In this document: in pieces, positions 50,720 to 60,286 of the stretch | Layout of the letters: every line of letters begins with the position of its first letter | How positions within the stretch are numbered: the first letter of the stretch is position 1 | NCBI RefSeq assembly: GCF_016595525.1 | Contig: NZ_JAENII010000012.1 | Location: 62,001-126,000 of the forward strand | Source of the DNA: Haloferula rosea | GTDB taxonomy: Bacteria > Verrucomicrobiota > Verrucomicrobiia > Verrucomicrobiales > Akkermansiaceae | DNA length: 64,000 nt | Reading direction: 5' to 3' | Program-made: the position numbers and the translations under genes | The notes under the pieces: generated by a model | What the model was told of the DNA's origin: nothing | Seen by the model: the letters and a program-made list of their open reading frames with translations, nothing else | Database searches by the model: none

Positions 50720-52123
50720 ATGACCCACGAAGCATGGCACCGACTCTTCATCTGGACCCTTTGCCTGGGTCTCATCAGCGCTGCCACGGCCCACTCCGCT
50801 GAACTTCGAGAACCCTCGAAACCCAACATCATCCTGGTCTTCATTGATGACATGGGATGGAGCGACTTTTCCTGCTTCGGCAACAAGGATGCCTCGACCC
50901 CGGAGATTGATCGACTCGCTTCGGAAGGAATCGTATTCGAGCAATTCTACGTCAATTCGCCGATCTGTTCGCCGTCCCGGGTCGCGGTATCCACCGGCAC
51001 CTACCCCCAGCGCTGGGGAATCACCTCCTACCTCGGCCACCGCAAGCAGAATGAGGAGCGCGGTCAGTGCCAGTGGCTCGACCCGAAGGCACCGATGCTG
51101 GCCCGCGACCTCAAGCAAGCCGGCTACGCCACCGGCCACTTCGGAAAGTGGCACATGGGCGGACAGCGCGACGTCACCGACGCACCGGAAATCACCGCTT
51201 ACGGTTTCGACGAGTCACTCACGAATTTTGAAGGCATGGGTGCCAAGCTCCTGCCACTGACCAGAAAGCCCGATGGCACCGTCGGAAAAATCTGGCAGGA
51301 CGCGGAACGACTGGGCCAACCGGTGACGTGGATGCAGCGTTCGGAAATCACCACCGGGTTCGTGGATGCCGCGTTGGCATTCATCGATCAGAGTGTCGCC
51401 AACAAGAAGCCCTTCTCCATCAACCTCTGGCCGGACGATGTCCATTCACCCTTCTGGCCGCCGGTGGATGAGTGGGGAGACGGAAGCAAGCGCCACCTCT
51501 ACCTGAGTGTACTCGAATCCATGGACCAACAACTGGGTCGCTTGTTCGACCGGATCCGCAACGACCGTTCACTGCGATCCAACACAATGATTCTCGTTTG
51601 CTCCGACAACGGACCCGAGAAAGGTGCCGGCATGGCCACGCCGCTCAAGGGCTACAAAACCCATCTCTACGAGGGCGGCATCCGCTCGCCTCTGGTGGTC
51701 TGGGGACCCGGTCTGATCGCGCCCTCCACCGTGGGAACCCGCAACACCAAGTCCGTATTCTCCGCCATCGATCTCGTCCCGTCCCTTGCCCGGATCGCCT
51801 CGGCGCCCCCTGGCGTTTCCCGCGACGGCGAAGACATCTCCGCCACCCTGCTTGGCAAGAGCGATGAATCGAGAACGGCCCCGCTCTTCTTCAGCCGCCC
51901 TCCTGACCGCAAGAACCACTACGGGTTCAAGAACCTCCCGGACCTCGCCGTGCGTGACGGCCGATGGAAACTACTCTGCGACTTCGATGGTGGCCGTCCG
52001 GAACTGCACGACCTCACCGAAGACCCCGGCGAGAGCAAAAACCTCGCGGCACAGCACCCCGAAAAGCGGGAGGAACTGACCCAGCTCGTGCGGAACTGGT
52101 ACCGATCCGTGACGCAGCCTTAA
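50720..52123 (+). CDS. secreted arylsulfatase-family enzyme
   Basis: The start at 50720 gives a signal peptide (MTHEAWHRLFIWTLCLGLIS, cleavage near residue 26); an upstream GTG at 50678 is less likely. The metal site is FIDDMGWSDFSCFG near 41-54, and the formylglycine motif C83-SPSR is canonical. CSDNGPEKGAG comes late in the metal site. Length 467 aa. It is convergent with another sulfatase (83 bp between stops). Family knowledge: exo-sulfatase on sulfated glycans. Confidence 0.93.
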   Translation: MTHEAWHRLFIWTLCLGLISAATAHSAELREPSKPNIILVFIDDMGWSDFSCFGNKDASTPEIDRLASEGIVFEQFYVNSPICSPSRVAVSTGTYPQRWGITSYLGHRKQNEERGQCQWLDPKAPMLARDLKQAGYATGHFGKWHMGGQRDVTDAPEITAYGFDESLTNFEGMGAKLLPLTRKPDGTVGKIWQDAERLGQPVTWMQRSEITTGFVDAALAFIDQSVANKKPFSINLWPDDVHSPFWPPVDEWGDGSKRHLYLSVLESMDQQLGRLFDRIRNDRSLRSNTMILVCSDNGPEKGAGMATPLKGYKTHLYEGGIRSPLVVWGPGLIAPSTVGTRNTKSVFSAIDLVPSLARIASAPPGVSRDGEDISATLLGKSDESRTAPLFFSRPPDRKNHYGFKNLPDLAVRDGRWKLLCDFDGGRPELHDLTEDPGESKNLAAQHPEKREELTQLVRNWYRSVTQP

Positions 52124-52206
52124 TGCTCCAAATCACATCGCCGGCATCCACGCCACGGAATTCTTCAATTCAGGTGGTCTCCCAACGCACCCGTGATCGG
52201 GTCGGG

Positions 52207-53577
52207 CTACCGGTTCCGTAAGGAAGAGAAACAACTGGGGTCCGGGCCTTCCGGAAGGGTCGCCTTCCACTGCTCGAGCTTCTCGTTCAACTCAGCCACG
52301 ACTTCGGTCTTCTGATCCGCAAGGTTGATCTTTTCCAAGGGATCGGCGACGAGATCGTAGAGCTCGAAGTAATCTCCATCGCGACTGCTCAGGAGCTTCC
52401 ATTGCTGGTCCACAACGGCATGGGAAACCCAGTGGAACGAGTCGGGCGTTGTCGGTTTCCCGGAGGAAGCCATGCGCCAGAACAAGGCCTTCTCCCGCTT
52501 GGGTTTGGCTTCGCCCTTGAGCGTGGAAACCTGACTGACACCGTCGGGTGTGTAGGTGTCGGGGAGCTTCACCTCTGCCAACTCACAGAAGGTTGGCAGG
52601 AGATCGACGGCGGAGATCATGGAGGTGGCGTCGATCTTGTCGGCGGCAATCTTCCCGGGCCAGCGGGCGATGAATGGCACGCCGATGCCACCTTCGAAGA
52701 GCGCAGCCTTGTAGCCCTTTCGTCCGCCGGTGACCCCCTTGGCGGCACCGATGCCGAAGCCGGCACCCGTCGCGGTGTCGTAGGTGAGTGCAGGATCGAC
52801 TGGTTTCTTCGCACGTGCCGGTCCGTTGTCGGAGCTGAAGATGACGAGGGTGTCGTCACTCAGCTTCAAGCGATCAAGCGCATCGAGCACCTCACCGATG
52901 CGATCGTCCGCGTGGGAGAGCACGGCCGCGTAGATATTGTCCGCCTCATCCAGCTCTGGGAACCTCCAGCGGTACTTCGGAAGCACGTGGAACGGGGTAT
53001 GCGGCTCGTGAATCCACAAATTGATGAAGAACGGCTTCTTCTCGCGCTGGCTCATCTCCATGAACTCGATCGCACGCTTTGCGTCATCGTGAACCGGCAT
53101 CTGCTCGCCGGCACAGTTGAATGCTCCGTACTCGTCGTAGCCGTATTCACTCGGCAACGGCGAATCGGGGATCATGTCATTGGCGAGGTGCCACTTCCCG
53201 AAGTGAGCGGTGGCGTAGCCATTCTGTTGGAGAAGGCGAGGCAACAAGGGAGCCTCCGGGCTCAACCAGTCCGGCATCCCACGCCTCTTGTTGCTGGGAA
53301 CCCAGGCGAAGTGACCGTCGATGGCATAGCGCGCGGGGAAATGCCCGGTCATGACTGCCGTGCGACTCGGCGAGCAGACCCCACTGGCCACGGTGAAGCG
53401 ATGGAAGTCCGTGCCTTCTTCGGCGAGACGATCGAGATTCGGTGTCTTGACGTAGGGGTGGCCATGGCAACTCAGGTCCCCCCACCCCCAATCGTCGGCG
53501 AAGATGAAGAGGATGTTCGGCCGGCTGTCGGCGAAGGCCAGGACACTTGTCAGGAGGAGTGCGAGGAGTGACTTCAT
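52207..53577 (-). CDS. secreted arylsulfatase-family enzyme, operon with a LamG protein
   Basis: This 456-aa sulfatase has a short signal (MKSLLALLLTSVLAFADSRP), the metal site FIFADDWGWGDLSCHGHP, the formylglycine motif C68-SPSR and SSDNGPARAKK later. Its ATG overlaps the stop of the upstream LamG-domain gene by 4 bp, so they are expressed together. A large extracellular or outer-membrane binding protein with a coupled sulfatase suggests the two act on the same polymer. Substrate unknown. Confidence 0.93.
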   Translation of the reverse strand: MKSLLALLLTSVLAFADSRPNILFIFADDWGWGDLSCHGHPYVKTPNLDRLAEEGTDFHRFTVASGVCSPSRTAVMTGHFPARYAIDGHFAWVPSNKRRGMPDWLSPEAPLLPRLLQQNGYATAHFGKWHLANDMIPDSPLPSEYGYDEYGAFNCAGEQMPVHDDAKRAIEFMEMSQREKKPFFINLWIHEPHTPFHVLPKYRWRFPELDEADNIYAAVLSHADDRIGEVLDALDRLKLSDDTLVIFSSDNGPARAKKPVDPALTYDTATGAGFGIGAAKGVTGGRKGYKAALFEGGIGVPFIARWPGKIAADKIDATSMISAVDLLPTFCELAEVKLPDTYTPDGVSQVSTLKGEAKPKREKALFWRMASSGKPTTPDSFHWVSHAVVDQQWKLLSSRDGDYFELYDLVADPLEKINLADQKTEVVAELNEKLEQWKATLPEGPDPSCFSSLRNR

Positions 53578-56500
53578 TCAGACTTGAATTGGATGAGTTG
53601 GCTTGATTTCCGCGTCGCTGGGATGTTGTAGGTCCGAGTCCAGCGGCGGGTTTTCGCATCGTAGTCGGTTTGCCAGAAGTCACGACCATGAACACTCTGA
53701 TCGAGAGGCTGCCCATCGACGAGCAAGGTTCCGGCGGTGGATGACGAGAGCTGGGTGAGGGTTACCGGAACATGGCCGAGTCCGCCGGAAAGGATGAATT
53801 CGGCCTCATCATTCTCGGTCTCGATGCGAAGATCCGGATACGCCTGAATCAACCGCCCGATCTTCAACGTGGCTTCGCGGTGATTCTCGATCGCCTCGCG
53901 GGAAACCATCCTCCAGCTATCCTCGTTTTCGGCAAGTGCCGCCCGCAGGGAGGTATTAGGTCCGTAGTAGTCGCTGGCAAACTGCGGAATCATGAGGTGC
54001 TCGATCGTGGCTTCGATGAAGTCGCCCGGTTCCAGACGAGTGACTCCGGGCGGAGGAAGCAGGTCGATGGTGGAGGAATCGCTCCTGCCTCGGGTGAGGC
54101 CCCTCTCGGCGATCCAGACTGGGCATTCCTTCCCTCCGATCCGCGCGTTCCAAGAGCGGATCACAATCCCGCGGTTCGCTCCGGAGGCATGCTTGTCCTG
54201 TGGGTCGACCACTCTCTGGTGCAGGGAAATCCATGGGGTGGCACCGCTGCAGGCGATGGGTTGGGTGCGGTACTTGTTCCCACCCCACTGGGTATCCCAC
54301 TCCTTGATCAAGCCAGTCTCGTTGCCCAGCGCCATCTTTCTTTCCTTGGTCGAGTTGTAGGTATCCGCTCCCACCTGGAAGACGACGAAGCGGGAGAAAT
54401 CGGTTGCTTCCTGCACGTCGAGACGGAGTCGATACGTACCCCGCACGATGTCATCGGTCCGGGCCAGGCTAACGGTGCTTGAGTGGATGACACCTTTTCC
54501 AAGTCGTCCGGAGTACGTGACTTCGGTAAGGCAGGGTCCCTGTCGGGTGGCGGTGGTTCGCATCGCCGAGTGGGCCACCCTTTTCCCGGAGGGATCAAAC
54601 AAGCGGAAGAAGTCTCCACCTCCCATGTTGCCACTCCACTTCCACGGCTTGGCATCCTTGCCTGCCTTGACCAATGCCGGGCGCACATCGGTGATGGTGC
54701 AGTTCGCCTGCACCTGGTCCGGCTCGTAGCAAATGCTCTCGCCCCATGCCCCGAGAGCGCTCTGGTGCCAGAGCTGATTGCTGCCCCATCCGACCAGACT
54801 CAGCTGGGCATGGGACGCGGCGGGAAGTCCTCCCCAATGACCATAGGAGATGACGAGCTCAAGCTCCACCCGACTGGAAGGTGGCATGTGGATCTGGCTG
54901 ATGCCATGAAACCACATCCCCGAATAAACCCCTCCCGCCGGGTCATTGTGCCAATTCTTGCTCAGCTGCACGGGGATGCCGGTCGGGTTTCCCTCCACAT
55001 CCCGCAGCATCGCGGAGATCCCGGTGATGGGTGACCCGATACGCTGTTTGATTCCCCCTGCAGTCTTCTCGAACATCAGGCGGGCCACTTCCTCACGATC
55101 GGTCGGATTCGACAAAACGAGTTTCACCCGTTCGATTGCGTCATTGCTCGGGGGCTTCACGCCATCAGGCACCTCAGGTTCGATGCCGTCGAGATTGATC
55201 CGGTGCCATCCCAGAGTCGGCTCGTACTTCACCGCGCGACGGTTACCGGACGAACTCGCGCTCACCTTCACCGGATTCGTCGCGGGCTCCTCCTCGAACG
55301 ATACTGGATCCAGGGCGAGGGCGACCTGACGCCACTCGTCGGAAGACCAGGTCTGATCCTTCGCTTGAGCCCACCGGTCCATCAGACTCAAGGCCCCATC
55401 CGCCGTCGACAGCTTCATCTCCATCGAGACATCCCGCCACACTTCACGTGGAGCGGACTCGCAAGCCAAGCCGTCCGTCCGGAAGCTCCACCCCCGTGCG
55501 GAGGGCCGGGGTGATTCAGGGCGCGTGAATGCCTGACGCACCTCCTGAGCACTCAGAGCCCGGTCATGGAGTCGGATCTCATCCACCACGCCGCGGAAAT
55601 GATAGCCGTCTCCGTGGTTGTCCCCTCTCCGGCCAAAGACGAGCGGGTCTCGACCCGGCGTCCTTTTCAGACCGATCTTCTCGGACCCTACGGCCCGGCC
55701 ATTGACATACAGCCGCAAGGAATCGCCGTCGTAACTCATCGCAAGATGGTTCCATGCATCCAGTTTCAAAGAATGCGGGGAATCCGCTTTCACCGTGAAC
55801 TGTCCCTCGCGGCCACCACCGATATTGAGTCGCGCATGGGGCACCCCCCGCTGAAGGGTGATGCCGAAACTCCCGTCGGCCGCCTCATTGCGGTTCTTGC
55901 ACACCAGCCAGGCAGTGGAGTGTTTCGACAGGTTGTGGTGGGTCGGAACAAAGGCCCACAACTCAAGCGTGAACTTCTCGGGGTCGAGGCCAGGGTCGTG
56001 AGCAACCTCAAAATGGTTGCTTCCATCCAGACCGAAACCACCCCCCACCTTCCCGAACGAAGACTCGCCTGCACGGATGGATTGAAAGCCGGGACGTGCG
56101 GCGAAAATCAGCCCCAACCGATCCGGCCATGCCGCGGTTTCGAATCGGGCCTCAACATTCAACCTTTCCCCGTCATCCGCAGCGAAGACCAGGTCGGTCA
56201 CATCGCCTCGTTGGAAGATGCGCCCGGACTCGATCAATCGGGGGCCGCCATGACGACTCCACTTCCCGCCTTCCCGGCAACGGTAGCGCTTTCCATTCGT
56301 CGAGAGAACCAGACTCAGATCCGCAGGCGATGGAGCTCCCCAGGACGTCCCCGGAGTTTTCCCGAAGGTCGCGTAATCCGAACCCTTCGGCACCGGGCCG
56401 AGTTGGTTGATCCGCATCGCCTCGGTATCCAGCACCATGGCATAGTGACCGGTCTGAATGCACCGCAGCCAGGGAGCCCCTTCGGTCGTCCCAGGAAACC

Positions 56501-56654
56501 CTTCAGCCCACCACATCGAAGTGAAGTCACCGGTGCGGGGCATCAGTGGTGACAAGGGTGTCGCGGCACACGCGGAGCCCATCACACCCGCGGCCAGAAG
56601 CGACCGCAGACCGGACGTAGTTGGGAAACATGGTATCTTCATGGTTTGATCCAT
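53574..56654 (-). CDS. large secreted LamG-domain protein, 1026 aa
   Basis: A Sec signal (GLRSLLAAGVMGSACA, cleavage near residue 30) is followed by a region with WWAEGFPGTTEGAPWLRCIQ. A LamG/concanavalin-A-like module lies at about 205-375 (FTLELWAFVPTHHNLSKHST, WNHLAMSYDGDSLRLYVNGR, VVDEIRLHDRALSAQEVRQA). A long beta-rich C-terminal half of about 600 residues has no family I recognise (YGHWGGLPAASHAQLSLVGW, DDIVRGTYRLRLDVQEATDF). No catalytic motif was identified. It may be a new glycan-active enzyme or a glycan-binding protein. Start alternatives at 56654 or 56642. Coupled to the downstream sulfatase by a 4-bp overlap. Confidence 0.8.
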   Translation of the reverse strand: MDQTMKIPCFPTTSGLRSLLAAGVMGSACAATPLSPLMPRTGDFTSMWWAEGFPGTTEGAPWLRCIQTGHYAMVLDTEAMRINQLGPVPKGSDYATFGKTPGTSWGAPSPADLSLVLSTNGKRYRCREGGKWSRHGGPRLIESGRIFQRGDVTDLVFAADDGERLNVEARFETAAWPDRLGLIFAARPGFQSIRAGESSFGKVGGGFGLDGSNHFEVAHDPGLDPEKFTLELWAFVPTHHNLSKHSTAWLVCKNRNEAADGSFGITLQRGVPHARLNIGGGREGQFTVKADSPHSLKLDAWNHLAMSYDGDSLRLYVNGRAVGSEKIGLKRTPGRDPLVFGRRGDNHGDGYHFRGVVDEIRLHDRALSAQEVRQAFTRPESPRPSARGWSFRTDGLACESAPREVWRDVSMEMKLSTADGALSLMDRWAQAKDQTWSSDEWRQVALALDPVSFEEEPATNPVKVSASSSGNRRAVKYEPTLGWHRINLDGIEPEVPDGVKPPSNDAIERVKLVLSNPTDREEVARLMFEKTAGGIKQRIGSPITGISAMLRDVEGNPTGIPVQLSKNWHNDPAGGVYSGMWFHGISQIHMPPSSRVELELVISYGHWGGLPAASHAQLSLVGWGSNQLWHQSALGAWGESICYEPDQVQANCTITDVRPALVKAGKDAKPWKWSGNMGGGDFFRLFDPSGKRVAHSAMRTTATRQGPCLTEVTYSGRLGKGVIHSSTVSLARTDDIVRGTYRLRLDVQEATDFSRFVVFQVGADTYNSTKERKMALGNETGLIKEWDTQWGGNKYRTQPIACSGATPWISLHQRVVDPQDKHASGANRGIVIRSWNARIGGKECPVWIAERGLTRGRSDSSTIDLLPPPGVTRLEPGDFIEATIEHLMIPQFASDYYGPNTSLRAALAENEDSWRMVSREAIENHREATLKIGRLIQAYPDLRIETENDEAEFILSGGLGHVPVTLTQLSSSTAGTLLVDGQPLDQSVHGRDFWQTDYDAKTRRWTRTYNIPATRKSSQLIQFKSE

Positions 56655-57048
56655 CGGAGGTTTCTGAACTCAGGGACGGACGCCCCTTCCAGACTCGGAA
56701 GGTTCTCTACCCGCTCCGCGGAAGGCATCAGGCTGGCGGGGAGTATGACGATGGAGGGTAGCTGGGTCGCGATTTGTTCCAAGGGTTCTGAGGTGGCGAT
56801 TCTTTCGTAGGTCGGTATTCAATACTCTGATCAAAGAAACGACCTTCCCACTTTTTTGGGAATGCCGAGGAAGGGTTCCCATGTCAGTCGAAGAAGAACC
56901 TGCCCTGAGAACGGAGTCCCCATGCCGATGAGGCCTCTACCTTGGACAAACCCCTGCTCTGGAGGAGCAGCAGGCCGAAAAGATCCACGACACCGATTCC
57001 CGCCGAATTTCAATTCACCCAGACACCAATCCCGCCCATGGTCGGACC
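56655..57048. other. 394-bp intergenic region, promoter area of the LamG-sulfatase operon
   Basis: No supported gene. Two small symmetrical elements are visible: TTCCCA-N6-TGGGAA (56845-56862) and a 6-bp hairpin CTGCTC/GAGCAG (56954-56970). A possible minus-strand frame at 56670-56882 has no homology signal and an unnatural composition, so it was not called. Transcription starts for the LamG operon (minus) and the next gene (plus) must both lie here. Confidence 0.5.
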
Positions 57049-57531
57049 ATGATCCGACTCTGGTTCCTATCCCTCGCTCTTCTCGGCGGCATTCACGCCG
57101 CGCCCATCAAGGAACTCGAGTCCCTGAAATGGATGGAAGGCACCTGGGTCCACGAGTCGGAAGGAACCACCGTCCGGGTGAAGAGCCGCTGGCTGGATGA
57201 AGGGCGCTTCCTCGAGAGAAACTTCGAAATCCAGCTCGGCAAGGAGCCACTCAGGAAGATGCGCCAGACCGTCTACTGGGATCCCGCAGAGAAGGAAATC
57301 CGCTCTTGGGGAACCTTCAGCGATGGGACCTTCGAGACCGGGGTATGGCGGATGAAGGACGGCACTCTGGAAATCCGGCGGGAGATCACCTACCCGGATG
57401 GGACGCGAGGAAAAGCCACCAACCTGTGGACCCCGATCGACCCGAAGAACTGCGCATGGAGCTCGGTCAAGCGGGCCATGGGCCGGAAGAAAATGCCCGA
57501 CATCCCGACCACCAGCCTGCAGAAGGACTAA
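57049..57531 (+). CDS. secreted small beta-barrel-like protein, 160 aa
   Basis: A Sec signal (MIRLWFLSLALLGGIHAAPI) is followed by a compact domain: LESLKWMEGTWVHESEGTTV, YWDPAEKEIRSWGTFSDGTF and LEIRREITYPDGTRGKATNL. The pattern of a WMEGTW start and alternating strands fits a lipocalin-like or DUF1579-like calycin fold, which is my best guess rather than a firm match. It stands alone and converges on the porin gene. Confidence 0.65.
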   Translation: MIRLWFLSLALLGGIHAAPIKELESLKWMEGTWVHESEGTTVRVKSRWLDEGRFLERNFEIQLGKEPLRKMRQTVYWDPAEKEIRSWGTFSDGTFETGVWRMKDGTLEIRREITYPDGTRGKATNLWTPIDPKNCAWSSVKRAMGRKKMPDIPTTSLQKD

Positions 57532-57601
57532 CAGCCCTTTCAAGGACCTTCAGAACGGGCCCGGCCCTGTCCTGATCAACGCCAACGCCCCTTGGCCGGC
57601 T

Positions 57602-58873
57602 TCAGAAGTAGCCCCGATAGGCCATGAGATAGCTCATGACGCGTACATCCCCCCGGCGGGCGCGGAGTTCGGTGTGCGAGACTCCGGCCATGATCTTCGA
57701 GCGGTGACCACAAATGTAGTAGTTCAAGCCGGCGTAAATCTTGTGGCTCAGGTCCCCGCGACCTCTTCCGACATCCACCAGCACGTCCTGATGGCGCGCT
57801 CTGACATAACGGCTGTCGAGGCGGATCCCCTCGAGTTCCTCGGACGCCTGATACTCGTAGCTGGCGACAAACTGAAGTTTGTCCTCGAGCAGCCAATACC
57901 AAGGCATCACCACACAACCCCAGAAATCACCCTGCCGACGTTGGCGGACGTGCCCTTCCTGAATGCCTCCATTGTCCCCGTAGATCCCGTTCACCAGAAT
58001 CCCCCACCGGTCTCCCGTATAGACACCGGCCAGTGAGCTTGCCCAGGCGTAGCCCAGCGCCAGATCGATGCCGTCCGGATCGTTCATGACCTGGTCGAAC
58101 ACGAAGCGCCATCGTTTGCTGGGTTCCCATTCAAGGCTGGCGTAGTAGAACTGCCCGTTGTTCCAACCACTGAGGTACTCGCCACTGACATCACCACTGA
58201 ACACCCCGAGTGAAAGCTCCCAGTCACCCCGACCGGCCGACAGCATACCACCCGTCGGGCGACCTTCCTCACCGCCGATCCGATCAATGATCGCCGAGCG
58301 CTCAATGGTCAGGATCTCCCTCGACGACTGGTGGGACTCTTCACCCACCGCGACCCTCATCTTGCCATAGGTGAACTCCAGCTTGTCCAGGAACTTGAGA
58401 TCGAATGCCTTGTCGAAATCGACCTCGAGGGTCAATTGGTCGATCGTGTCATACCCCCACGACAGATCGAACGGGTAGCTGTCCCTGAACCGTCGGTCGT
58501 CAACGAGGTTCACGCTCAACTCGGCCTTGAGGAATCTCAGGAACTCCACCTCGGTATCCAACCGCACGCGGCGGAACTCGTCGTAGGTGTCATGGAAGGA
58601 GCGACCATTGACGTCCCTGCCGTCCAGATAGGCGACCTGGTACTGGAAACGCCCTCCGATCTCCCAACTCTGGACGTAGGGGTTCTCATCGGACTCGTAG
58701 AGCAATCCCGGCGAATCCTCGATCCACTCACAGATGCTCCGGGATTCAGGCTCTTCCAACGGCTCCACCACCTCCTTGGAGCCCATGCTTCCATCTCCTG
58801 CATGGACCAGAGGCCATGCAATCCATGCCGCTGCGACCAAGGCCGGTGACAAGTTCATCCTCTCTGGTTTCAT
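57602..58873 (-). CDS. OprO/OprP-type porin
   Basis: The 423-aa protein has a signal peptide (LSPALVAAAWIAWPLVHAG) and a beta-barrel pattern of alternating aromatic strands. Stretches such as FRRVRLDTEVEFLRFLKAEL, GYDTIDQLTLEVDFDKAFDL and FDLKFLDKLEFTYGKMRVAV are typical of the Porin_O_P family. It ends in Phe (YLMAYRGYF), as outer-membrane barrels do. Family knowledge: OprO/OprP form polyphosphate- and phosphate-selective channels; the selectivity lysines cannot be verified by eye. It overlaps the DUF4956 gene by 4 bp, behind a VTC-type polymerase gene, supporting a polyphosphate role. Confidence 0.85.
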   Translation of the reverse strand: MKPERMNLSPALVAAAWIAWPLVHAGDGSMGSKEVVEPLEEPESRSICEWIEDSPGLLYESDENPYVQSWEIGGRFQYQVAYLDGRDVNGRSFHDTYDEFRRVRLDTEVEFLRFLKAELSVNLVDDRRFRDSYPFDLSWGYDTIDQLTLEVDFDKAFDLKFLDKLEFTYGKMRVAVGEESHQSSREILTIERSAIIDRIGGEEGRPTGGMLSAGRGDWELSLGVFSGDVSGEYLSGWNNGQFYYASLEWEPSKRWRFVFDQVMNDPDGIDLALGYAWASSLAGVYTGDRWGILVNGIYGDNGGIQEGHVRQRRQGDFWGCVVMPWYWLLEDKLQFVASYEYQASEELEGIRLDSRYVRARHQDVLVDVGRGRGDLSHKIYAGLNYYICGHRSKIMAGVSHTELRARRGDVRVMSYLMAYRGYF

Positions 58874-59568
58874 GAATCGAATTCCTTCTCGGTTGGAGCG
58901 ATCACCACCCGGTTGTTCCCAGTTGCCGCCTGCACGGCTTCCAGCAGATCCACCGTCCGCATGTTGTCCTTCAGCTGCAATCCGTATCGCAGTTCCGTCA
59001 TCATGCCCGCCTGAACCGAGGAAATGCGCAGGAGCTGGGTGCGCACCGTGAAGCTCTCGAAGATCGGGTTCAGCAGTTCTTCGAAGTCATGGTCATTCGT
59101 CAGCCGCAAGGTCATCATGTGGGATGCACGACGCGCGGCGAAGGCATTCGTCTTGGTAAGCAGATAGATCGCCAGACCCACGATCACCGTGATGATGCAC
59201 GCCATCAGATAAAGCCGGGCACCCACCACCATGCCGATTGCCATGGCGAAGAAGACAAAGGCAAGATCTCGTGACTGACCGAGCGTGCGGCGGAAACGAA
59301 TCACCGAAAACGCCGCGAACATGCCGAAGGCAATCGCCCCGTTCCCGCTGACCACCATGATCAGGATGGTGGTCACCACGCCGATGACGATCAGCGTCTG
59401 GACAAAATCCTGCGAATAACGCGTCCCCTGGTAAGTCTTCCGGTAGAGGCTGCCGATGAGAAGATTCAGACCAATGCTGATGAGCATCGCAAGAGCGACC
59501 TCGGCAGGGCCGGGAATCCCCTCAGCATTCGGCGAAGCGAGATCGGTGAATAGGGTGTCCAGATTCAT
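58870..59568 (-). CDS. DUF4956 membrane protein
   Basis: The start at 59568 gives 232 aa with four hydrophobic helices (about 28-135, ALAMLISIGLNLLIGSLYRK, TLIVIGVVTTILIMVVSGNG, AFVFFAMAIGMVVGARLYLM) and a cytoplasmic C-terminal domain. The helix signature SVIRFRRTLGQSRDLAFVFF is that of DUF4956, a family that repeatedly occurs next to VTC-domain genes. The first 47 bp overlap the upstream VTC gene. Proposed role: membrane partner that conducts or anchors the polymer. Confidence 0.9.
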   Translation of the reverse strand: MNLDTLFTDLASPNAEGIPGPAEVALAMLISIGLNLLIGSLYRKTYQGTRYSQDFVQTLIVIGVVTTILIMVVSGNGAIAFGMFAAFSVIRFRRTLGQSRDLAFVFFAMAIGMVVGARLYLMACIITVIVGLAIYLLTKTNAFAARRASHMMTLRLTNDHDFEELLNPIFESFTVRTQLLRISSVQAGMMTELRYGLQLKDNMRTVDLLEAVQAATGNNRVVIAPTEKEFDS

Positions 59569-60286
59569 GAGTGTCGGAGCGCTGCATCTCGTAACGGTCG
59601 AGAGCGGTCGCAAACTTGCTGAAGCCCCGTGGTGACAGCGAGTGCTTGCCGATCAACTCGCGGAACCAGTAGGGAACCGAACCGATCGTCTTCACTTCCA
59701 TGATCGCCTCACCGGGTTCCAACAGTTCGAGGTCGGGTTCACTTTCTTCCCCGGACGCGTAGTCGGGAAACATGCAGCGGACCGGGTGATCGAACGTGAT
59801 CCGAATCGTCCCCTCCGGCCCACTGTCGTAGGCCCAGCGATGATACTGGATCCGAACCACCGGCTTCTGCTCCGGATCCTTCATCAGCGCAACCAATTCA
59901 TCACGGAACCGGTCATCGCCTGCTTCAGCAAAGGTCGGGATCTCACCGCGCAGGAATCCCTGAAGAGCCGGCTCGTCCACCTCCATGCGCCGCTTCACTG
60001 CCTGACCGGACAACTTGTGCTTGATCTCGATGAAGTGGACCGGCGTCAGCTTGCCACTAGGGTCGACGTAGGTCCGCGTCCGAATGCGGCGCCGGTTCGG
60101 TTTCGATAGTACTTTCTGCCAGTAGCTGTCACGGTCCTCCGAGTCGAAATAATCGGAACGCACTTGGTAGCCGTCCACCGTATCACGGTCCGCCTCAAGC
60201 TGATCCGCCACTTGCGAACGCACCGAATCGAGAATCCCCGCGGGCAGCAGAAATTTGAATTCAAGTCGGTTTTGATCAGCATCCAT
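59522..60286 (-). CDS. VTC-domain polyphosphate polymerase
   Basis: A 254-aa single VTC domain of the CYTH/TTM tunnel fold. Basic and acidic tunnel residues are in place: E9 and K11 (RLEFKFLLP), the RRRIRTRTY cluster (65-73) and E87/K89 (FIEIKHK). R145 (VVRIQYHR), R162 and R170, E197/K199 (IMEVKTIG) and K224 near the end (SPRGFSKFATALDRYE) complete the set. Family knowledge: VTC4-type enzymes make polyphosphate from ATP and translocate it. It lacks SPX and membrane domains, so it likely works with the DUF4956 protein encoded next. First gene of the VTC-DUF4956-porin operon. Confidence 0.93.
   Translation of the reverse strand: MDADQNRLEFKFLLPAGILDSVRSQVADQLEADRDTVDGYQVRSDYFDSEDRDSYWQKVLSKPNRRRIRTRTYVDPSGKLTPVHFIEIKHKLSGQAVKRRMEVDEPALQGFLRGEIPTFAEAGDDRFRDELVALMKDPEQKPVVRIQYHRWAYDSGPEGTIRITFDHPVRCMFPDYASGEESEPDLELLEPGEAIMEVKTIGSVPYWFRELIGKHSLSPRGFSKFATALDRYEMQRSDTHESGHPIHRSRFAEC

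Noticed and set aside
56670-56882. 70-aa minus-strand frame in the promoter region of the LamG operon
   Set aside because: No ribosome site, no family and an odd composition; better viewed as intergenic DNA.
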